Origin: SURF-24 sp964537965
Lineage (GTDB): Bacteria; Bacteroidota; Ignavibacteria; Ignavibacteriales; SURF-24
Direction: 5' to 3'
NCBI GenBank assembly: GCA_964537965.1
Contig: CAZIDB010000226.1
Location: forward strand, 1-7,518
Length of the DNA stretch: 7,518 bases
The notes under the pieces are model-generated. The model did no database searches and was not told the origin of the DNA. It worked only from the letters and a program-made list of their open reading frames with translations. A program made the translations under genes and the position numbers. Shown one piece after another: positions 1 through 5,361 of the stretch (positions within the stretch are counted from its first letter, which is position 1; every line of letters starts with the position of its first letter).

Positions 1-1020
1 GCCGCCCCACCAACCTGAAATAGGAATTGAAACGGTTCCGAAAACCATTCCGAGTGTTCTGTCTTTGCCTTCATCAAATTTCATGTACATTCCGCTAAGC
101 CCAACTCCTGCTTGTGGTAGGTACTCTCCAAGTTTCATCTTTGTCTGTAGTTCTTCAGCCTCAACGGATTTTTCAAGTAATGAATATTCTGTTCTTCTTT
201 TAAGTGATTCATTCTTATCTGCGTAAAGGCTTTGCGGAAGTTCGCCAATCTTTAAATCATCTTTAAGAATCATGGTTGAATCGTAAGGTATTCCTATATG
301 CTGGCAGAAAGCCATAACAGCAAGCTTCTTTCCATTGTTCAGTTTTGATTTGTTGAGCAGTACTTCACTTAATTTCAATCTTACTTTAAGAACATCATTC
401 TTCATTACAAGGCCGGAATTAAATGCATCATCAACCTGGAACAATAGACTATTCAACAGCTTTTCATAATTCTCAATTGTTTTTTGTTTTTCTTCAAGAG
501 AAACAATTTGCCAGTATTGTTCCTCGGTTTTTAATAGTACTTCATCTTTTGTAAGCTTCTCTTTGAACTCAGATACTTCAGTTCCAAGTGAAGCAAGCTT
601 ATTGCCGTTATAAATTCTTCCTCCGGTAAATACCGGTTGTATAACATTTACAAAACCAACTGTTCCTTTCTTCATAAGCTCCATTGAAGATGCAGGCATA
701 TAAGCATATAATGTAGCATCAGCTAAGTTGGCTAAATCTCCGTCATACACAGGAAGGTTTCCACCGGAAGTTTCCATTTCCATTAAACCTTTCTGGGATT
801 TGAATATCATTCCACCTGCACTTATACTTGGGAAGTAATTTGTAAATGCTGACTTTTTTATCTGCTGCGATGCTTCAATTTCAAGTTTGCTGTTTTTAGC
901 TTTAATATTATTTTGCAATGCAAGCTGTTTGCTTTCTTCAAGGGTTAATACTTTCTGGGCAAATAACTGAGTTGAACAAATTGCTGTTATTAAAAGGAAA
1001 TAAAAATTTATTTTTTTCAT
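1..1020 (-). CDS. TolC-family outer-membrane efflux channel (N-terminal part, cut by window edge)
   Basis: The frame is open from an ATG at 1018-1020 to the left edge, giving 340 codons with no stop, so the C-terminus lies outside the window. The product should be the outer-membrane channel of the tripartite exporter. Residues 1-21 form a signal peptide: MKK, a hydrophobic core, and a cleavage site after LFA before QK. The mature start VLTLEESKQLALQNN is the usual opening of the outer-membrane efflux protein family, followed by YFPSISAGG near residue 65 and QPVFTGGRIYNGNKLA around 128-143. Long helical, charge-rich stretches follow (about 145-240). The second structural repeat begins with YLPQAGVGLSG near 305, and the visible part ends in VSIPISGWWGG, the strand after which TolC proteins re-enter the helical barrel. 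Family members are usually about 420-480 residues, so roughly 100 or more are missing. The start codon overlaps the pump's stop (ATGA, 1017-1020), with a weak GGTGA six bases upstream, so translation is probably coupled to the pump. The family call is confident; substrate is unknown. Confidence 0.93.
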   Translation of the reverse strand, partial: MKKINFYFLLITAICSTQLFAQKVLTLEESKQLALQNNIKAKNSKLEIEASQQIKKSAFTNYFPSISAGGMIFKSQKGLMEMETSGGNLPVYDGDLANLADATLYAYMPASSMELMKKGTVGFVNVIQPVFTGGRIYNGNKLASLGTEVSEFKEKLTKDEVLLKTEEQYWQIVSLEEKQKTIENYEKLLNSLLFQVDDAFNSGLVMKNDVLKVRLKLSEVLLNKSKLNNGKKLAVMAFCQHIGIPYDSTMILKDDLKIGELPQSLYADKNESLKRRTEYSLLEKSVEAEELQTKMKLGEYLPQAGVGLSGMYMKFDEGKDRTLGMVFGTVSIPISGWWGG

Positions 1021-4000
1021 GCTACTTCACCGTTTTCAACTATTTCTGAAAATTCATCTCTTTTGGAAAAATCTTTTCTGTGGAATAAATAATAAAGCAC
1101 AGGAATAACAAGGAGCGAAAGTACCAATCCGAATAATAATCCGAAGCAGATTACCGCACCAAGTGGTCCCCATAAAGGTGAACGACTCATTATCATTGGA
1201 ACTACACCAACAGCGGCGGCGGCAGATGTGAGAAATATCGGACGCATTCTTCTCTTTGCAGATGAGATTGCCGCTTCTTCAAGTGTATGACCATGCTCGC
1301 GTCTCAATTCTTCTGCATAGGATACATAAATAATTCCGTTACGAACTACGATTCCAATCAGACCAATCAAACCAATAAATGCTGTTGTACTGAATGGGTA
1401 ACCTGTTATGGTTACACCAAACGAAGCACCGAATATACACAGCGGCATTGTCATCATTATAAGTATTGCAGTCTTCGCATTCCTGAATTGTGCAAGGAGA
1501 ATAACAAAAATTATTACCACACTAATTGCAAGAGAATAGTATAGCGGAGTAAGTTCATCCACTCCCATTTCATATTCACCGCCAAAGTTAATTGAAACGC
1601 CATCAGGCAGTTTTATGTTTTCCAAGGATGGTTTTAACACGTTAAATATTCTTGAAGGATATTCTCCTCTTTCAACATCAACTCTTACAGTTATTGTACG
1701 TACACCATTACGTCTTACAATTTCACCTTCTGTCCATTCCTGTTTTGCATCTGCTAATTGCCTTACCGGTACTGATGAGACAAGGAACGGTGAGGTTACA
1801 TATTGATTCATTACATCTTCAACATCAGACTTTATTTTTTTATCTACTTTAAGATTTACATTGACAGGGTAATCATCTTCCCATATTGTTGAAACAGGAA
1901 AGCCTTTTGTTCCGAACATTAATGAGTAATCAAAAATAGTTTTTGAGTATCCAAGCCTTGTTGCTTCGTCTTCTTTTAATTTAAGACTAACTGCCTGAAG
2001 CGGCTGCTCGTAATCAGTCCTTACCCATTGGACACCTTCAACACCGCGTGCGATATTTGCCACCTGGTTTGCTAATTTCTTTATTGTCGATATACTATCA
2101 CCGGAAATACGCACTTCTATTGGAGATTTTGACGTAGACATTTCAAGCTGTTTCCATTTGTAGTAAGCTTTGGGATTGTTATCGCTATAGCTTTTACTAT
2201 ACTCATCCAGCATTTCTCTTGTAGCTTCGGAAGATTCAGTTATAACAAGTAATTGTCCGTAGTGCTTTGCAGGAAAATTTGGTGCATATAACGAGTTAAA
2301 CCGGGGCGAACTTGTACCGACAAATGCAGCAACTTCTTTTACTCTGCTGTCTTTCATAAGTTTAGCTTCAACTTCTTTTAAAGCTGCATCTGTCTGTTTA
2401 AGAGAACTTCCAACCGGGAGATATACTTCAACCGCAAACTGGTTGCGTTCAAACGCAGGGAAGTTTTGCTGTGGGCTAAGCGCTAAAAGTGCAAGCCCTA
2501 TTACGAATGAAGCAAGACCAATTAATACAATTGTACGCTTCTTCATAAATGATTTCTCAAGAACTTTATCATAAAAAGATTGAATCCATTTTAGGAATGC
2601 AGCTTTTTTACCGGTATTGTTTTCACCTTTAATTCCCTGCTTAATAAATATGTAGCACATCATTGGAACAAGAAGTACCGAGACAAGAAGTGAAATCATT
2701 AAAGCGTAAGTAACAGTCTGAGGTAATGATGCAATAAAATCACCGGCAGTGCCTGTCATTAAAATTGTCATCGGGGTAAAGCACATTATTATTATTAATG
2801 TTGCAGAGAAGACAGAGCCGAAAAGATCTGTTACACTTTGTGAAGCCGCATCGTGCGGAGTTATACCGTTATCAAGTTTCTCTACGTAATTATCAATTAT
2901 AACAATTGCGTTGTCTACAACCATCCCAAGTACAATAATCAATCCGGCAAGCGAAACTGTTTGTAACGTAATTCCGGTTGCCCACATTAAACCAAGTGTA
3001 ATAAAGACAGAAATGGGGATTGATGATGCAGCTACAAGCGCAACTCTGCGCGGCAATAACAGAATAGTTACGAGTATAACAGAAAATATTGCAAGACCAA
3101 ATTCTTTTATGAAATTAAATATTGACTGAGATACAAAATCAGGCATATCGGATATAATACCTACTCGAACATCGGAAGGTACTTCAGAAGTAAACTTTTC
3201 GATTTCATCTTTAACATCGCTGCCGTACTGTACAATGTTATGACCTGGAAGCATTTCGAGTGAGACGATTAAACATTTTTTGCCGTTAACTCTTATATAA
3301 GAATCAGGGTCGGGATATTCACGTACTACTTTGGCAACATCTTTTACACGGATAACATTTCCTGTCGGATCAGAATAAATTATCTGGTTCGCAATATCGC
3401 TCTCTGTTTTATAGCTTGACGGGATATGTATAGGTCTTATAAATTCGCCGTTGTCAATTTCACCGGAATAATTAACTGTGCTTTGCGGTTTTAGCTGCGA
3501 GAGGACCATTATCGGTTTTATCCCGTAGTTGGTCAGCTTTGCGTCGTCTATGTAAACATTGATTTCTTCTTTCTGTAAACCGAAATGTTTTACGCGTGAT
3601 GTTGAAGGAATTTTCCGCACATTGTCTTCAAACTTTTCAATATACTTTTCAAGTTCTTTGTAAGTCTTTGTATCAGATTCAACAGCAAGTAGAATTGCAG
3701 ATGTATTTCCAAAATCATCATCTGCAGTTAAAGACATTACTCCGGATGGAAGCTGTCCTTTGAATTCGTTTAACCCGTGCCGTAGTTTTACCCAGAAAGC
3801 TTTCGGGTCAGGTTCGCGTTTCTGCACTTCAACATAAATAACCATCACATTCTCTTTAGAGACGGAATATGTTTTTGCTTTATTTACCGCTTCATACTGG
3901 AAAAGATATTGTTCAACCTTTTTTGTCAGTTGTTCTTCAACCTGTTCTGAAGAAGCGCCAGGATAAATTCCTATAATCAATCCCTGCCTTATTTTAAATT

Positions 4001-4127
4001 CTGGGAATTCATCGCGGGGCATTTCTACAAGCGAAATAATACCGAACACCACAAGTGCGGCGGTAGCAAAAATAATTAGCTGTTTATACCTGAAAATTAT
4101 TTCAATCAGAGTTCTTTTCTTTTTCAT
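1017..4127 (-). CDS. RND-family efflux pump, inner-membrane transporter (AcrB/HAE-1-like)
   Basis: At 1036 residues this is full length for a proton-driven RND exporter. The layout is standard: TM1 at about 14-34, a large periplasmic porter/docking loop (35-340), TM2-TM6 (341-495), TM7 (531-550), a second periplasmic loop (551-863) and TM8-TM12 (864-1016). The N-terminal segment has the typical MPRDEFPEF and YPGASSEQVEEQLTKKVE. The TM4 motif is GMVVDNAIVIIDN (401-413): D405 matches AcrB D407, but the second acid (AcrB D408) is N406. In TM10, GIVVRNGII places R929 where AcrB has K940. R960 and T967 match AcrB R971 and T978. The D-N pair and charged TM10 residue fit a drug/solvent-type (HAE) pump better than CusA-type metal pumps, but substrate cannot be read from sequence. 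The ATG is preceded by TAAGGA, which overlaps the adaptor's stop; the gap to the adaptor is 15 bp. The gene is second in the adaptor-pump-channel operon and overlaps the channel start by 4 bp. Confidence 0.96.
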   Translation of the reverse strand: MKKKRTLIEIIFRYKQLIIFATAALVVFGIISLVEMPRDEFPEFKIRQGLIIGIYPGASSEQVEEQLTKKVEQYLFQYEAVNKAKTYSVSKENVMVIYVEVQKREPDPKAFWVKLRHGLNEFKGQLPSGVMSLTADDDFGNTSAILLAVESDTKTYKELEKYIEKFEDNVRKIPSTSRVKHFGLQKEEINVYIDDAKLTNYGIKPIMVLSQLKPQSTVNYSGEIDNGEFIRPIHIPSSYKTESDIANQIIYSDPTGNVIRVKDVAKVVREYPDPDSYIRVNGKKCLIVSLEMLPGHNIVQYGSDVKDEIEKFTSEVPSDVRVGIISDMPDFVSQSIFNFIKEFGLAIFSVILVTILLLPRRVALVAASSIPISVFITLGLMWATGITLQTVSLAGLIIVLGMVVDNAIVIIDNYVEKLDNGITPHDAASQSVTDLFGSVFSATLIIIMCFTPMTILMTGTAGDFIASLPQTVTYALMISLLVSVLLVPMMCYIFIKQGIKGENNTGKKAAFLKWIQSFYDKVLEKSFMKKRTIVLIGLASFVIGLALLALSPQQNFPAFERNQFAVEVYLPVGSSLKQTDAALKEVEAKLMKDSRVKEVAAFVGTSSPRFNSLYAPNFPAKHYGQLLVITESSEATREMLDEYSKSYSDNNPKAYYKWKQLEMSTSKSPIEVRISGDSISTIKKLANQVANIARGVEGVQWVRTDYEQPLQAVSLKLKEDEATRLGYSKTIFDYSLMFGTKGFPVSTIWEDDYPVNVNLKVDKKIKSDVEDVMNQYVTSPFLVSSVPVRQLADAKQEWTEGEIVRRNGVRTITVRVDVERGEYPSRIFNVLKPSLENIKLPDGVSINFGGEYEMGVDELTPLYYSLAISVVIIFVILLAQFRNAKTAILIMMTMPLCIFGASFGVTITGYPFSTTAFIGLIGLIGIVVRNGIIYVSYAEELRREHGHTLEEAAISSAKRRMRPIFLTSAAAAVGVVPMIMSRSPLWGPLGAVICFGLLFGLVLSLLVIPVLYYLFHRKDFSKRDEFSEIVENGEVA

Positions 4128-4142
4128 AAAATATTTTCCTTA

Positions 4143-5183
4143 CTACTGGCTGACAATGCTGATTAATGAATTGTCAACTAATTTCTGAAAACCAGCTACC
4201 ACAATCTGTTCACCTAAATTCAAGCCTTCGGTTACTTCAACTCCGCTTTTAAGCAGCTTTCCGGTTTTGATATATTTTTTAACAGCCTTATCCTGGTAAA
4301 CCGCATAAACAAAATTCCTTCCCTGTTCATCAACTAAAACTGCATTGCCCGGTACAAATAATCCCGATGATTTATTTTGCCTGGCAAGATTAACATTACA
4401 AATCATTCCCGGTTTAATCTGCCGGTCGGAGTTATTAATTCCAATTTTGATTTTGTAGGTGTGTGCTAAAGGATCAGCCATAATTCCTATTTCTTCAACT
4501 GTACCGTTAAACTCTGTATTGTTAAGTGCAGCGATTTTTATTTTTGCTTTATCGTCTTTTTTAACAGAAGCAATTTCGTTCTCTGCAATTGGAACGCGTG
4601 CAAATACTTTTTCAATCTTTACAATTGTAATGGAAGAGAAGTTAGGCATTGCGGTCATTCCGGGTTCAATTGAACGTTTGCCGACAATACCACTTACAGG
4701 TGAGTAAAGTTTGCAATCATCTAGATTCTTTTTAGAAATGGCTGCTGCAGATTTTGCCTGTTGCAAACCCGTTTCAACTTCTACAAGTTTTACTTCCGGA
4801 AGATTGCCGTTCTTATACATTGGTTGTAATCTTTTATACGCATCCTCTGCCTGCTTCAAAGTAGCAAGTGTCATTTCATAAGCGTTTTTATATGTCTCTT
4901 CATTCAGCGTTGCGAGTAGTTGACCTTTACTTACAAAATCACCTTCATTAACAAGAACACGTGCCACAGTTCCAACCCCGGAAAAACTAAGTGGTGTTGA
5001 TTCCGATTCTTCTATTGTTCCGCTATAAGCAATTTCTTCGTTACCGTCTAAAGTTGTAACTTCTTTTACCTGGACATTTACCGCTGTGTTATTCAGGTTT
5101 ATACCGGAGGATTTACTGCATCCTGTATAACCTGCAGATAAGAAAATTATTATCGTTAATATCCAAATCTTATTTTTGTTCAT
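4143..5183 (-). CDS. RND periplasmic adaptor (membrane-fusion protein, HlyD/AcrA-like lipoprotein)
   Basis: This 346-residue protein should link the pump to the TolC channel in the periplasm. The N-terminus has Lys residues, a hydrophobic stretch (6-18) and YTGC with Cys22 as a likely lipidation site. Tyr in place of Leu at -3 makes the lipobox imperfect. The domains follow the adaptor order: a first lipoyl half around 63-94 (GVGTVARVLVNEGDFVSKGQ, the typical flanking turn), a short alpha-hairpin 95-157 (two helices around PMYKNGNLP), a second lipoyl half 159-190 (LYSPVSGIVGKRSIEPG), a beta-barrel about 191-265 ending in IKPGMICNVNL, and a membrane-proximal domain 275-346 with VPGNAVL and the closing GLNLGEQIVVAGFQKLVDNSLI. 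The length is on the short side but no domain is missing. The start is supported by AAGGA seven bases upstream. It is the first gene of the operon, reading away from the divergent regulator. A candidate sigma-54 promoter lies just upstream. Confidence 0.95.
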   Translation of the reverse strand: MNKNKIWILTIIIFLSAGYTGCSKSSGINLNNTAVNVQVKEVTTLDGNEEIAYSGTIEESESTPLSFSGVGTVARVLVNEGDFVSKGQLLATLNEETYKNAYEMTLATLKQAEDAYKRLQPMYKNGNLPEVKLVEVETGLQQAKSAAAISKKNLDDCKLYSPVSGIVGKRSIEPGMTAMPNFSSITIVKIEKVFARVPIAENEIASVKKDDKAKIKIAALNNTEFNGTVEEIGIMADPLAHTYKIKIGINNSDRQIKPGMICNVNLARQNKSSGLFVPGNAVLVDEQGRNFVYAVYQDKAVKKYIKTGKLLKSGVEVTEGLNLGEQIVVAGFQKLVDNSLISIVSQ

Positions 5184-5214
5184 TTTGAATCCTTAATTAT
5201 GTTTATCTGCTTAA

Positions 5215-5231
5215 ACCAAAATTCGAACCAG
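5215..5231 (-). promoter_or_regulatory. Candidate sigma-54 (-24/-12) promoter of the efflux operon
   Basis: Read on the minus strand the element is CTGGTTCGAATTTTGGT. Against the sigma-54 consensus YTGGCACGrNNNTTGCW it matches 11 of 14 informative positions, including the -24 GG, the CG, and the TTG of the -12 box, with the correct spacing. The important defect is GG where the highly conserved -12 GC is expected. The implied start is near 5204 (an A on the minus strand), leaving a leader of about 21 nt that contains the adaptor's Shine-Dalgarno. This is a plausible geometry. The call rests on position and on the adjacent gene encoding a sigma-54 activator; the -12 mismatch keeps confidence low. 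The embedded TTCGAA palindrome (5222-5227) is an alternative explanation, as part of an operator. Confidence 0.35.
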
Positions 5232-5293
5232 GGTTAAGAAGAATGCTAACTTGCAAAAATGAAGTGAAAAGCGAACAAATTTAGTCGTGATTG

Positions 5294-5354
5294 CTTAAAT
5301 AAAATCAATAGCTTATTTTTACTGCTGATATAAAAGCAAATAATTTTATTTAAG
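5294..5354. repeat. 12-bp perfect inverted repeat upstream of the regulator
   Basis: The arm CTTAAATAAAAT at 5294-5305 is repeated as its exact reverse complement, ATTTTATTTAAG, at 5343-5354, with 37 bp between them. The downstream arm contains most of the regulator's AAGG Shine-Dalgarno, eight bases before its ATG. The repeat centre is about 120 bp upstream of the start inferred for the efflux operon, a normal enhancer distance for a sigma-54 activator. It could be a pair of protein-binding half-sites or, if transcribed from upstream of 5294, an RNA stem that hides the regulator's ribosome-binding site. A shorter nested pair, AAATAA (5297-5302) and TTATTT (5313-5318), is 10 bp apart and closer to a dimer site. 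The arms are AT-only except at one end, so chance is possible in this AT-rich region. Confidence 0.55.
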
Positions 5355-5361
5355 GCTGAAG

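Larger units (their letters stand above)
5184..5361. promoter_or_regulatory. Divergent control region between efflux operon and regulator
   Basis: This 178-bp non-coding stretch is AT-rich and must hold the promoters for both the minus-strand efflux operon and the plus-strand regulator gene. It contains the adaptor's Shine-Dalgarno (AAGG, about 5191-5194 on the minus strand), a candidate minus-strand -24/-12 element (5215-5231), a long inverted repeat (5294-5354) and the regulator's Shine-Dalgarno (AAGG, 5352-5355). A plus-strand TTGCTT (5291-5296) followed 17 bp later by TATTTT (5314-5319) could be a weak sigma-70-like promoter for the regulator. That is too poor a match to list separately, especially as FCB-group bacteria use a different -33/-7 consensus. 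I see no RNA gene or terminator here. Confidence 0.8.

Noticed and set aside
1287..1852. Short plus-strand open frames opposite the pump gene (also at 2911-3129 and, opposite the adaptor, 4459-4707)
   Set aside because: They lie wholly inside strongly supported minus-strand genes, have low-complexity or Ser/Thr-rich translations, and lack convincing ribosome-binding sites or family motifs.
5118..5126. Reading the adaptor's N-terminus as a plain cleaved signal peptide rather than a lipoprotein
   Set aside because: The Cys22 after Gly and the following Ser/Lys-rich tether favour lipidation despite Tyr at -3, but this is not settled.
5232..5246. Plus-strand GG (5232-5233) and GC (5245-5246), a possible sigma-54 promoter for the regulator
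   Set aside because: The spacing is 11 bases between GG and GC instead of the required 10, and the flanking bases do not match TGGCAC or TTGC.
5251..5256. TTGCA/TGCAA (both strands) as a -12 box or -35 box
   Set aside because: On neither strand is there a GG at the -24 distance or a TATAAT-like box at 16-18 bp.
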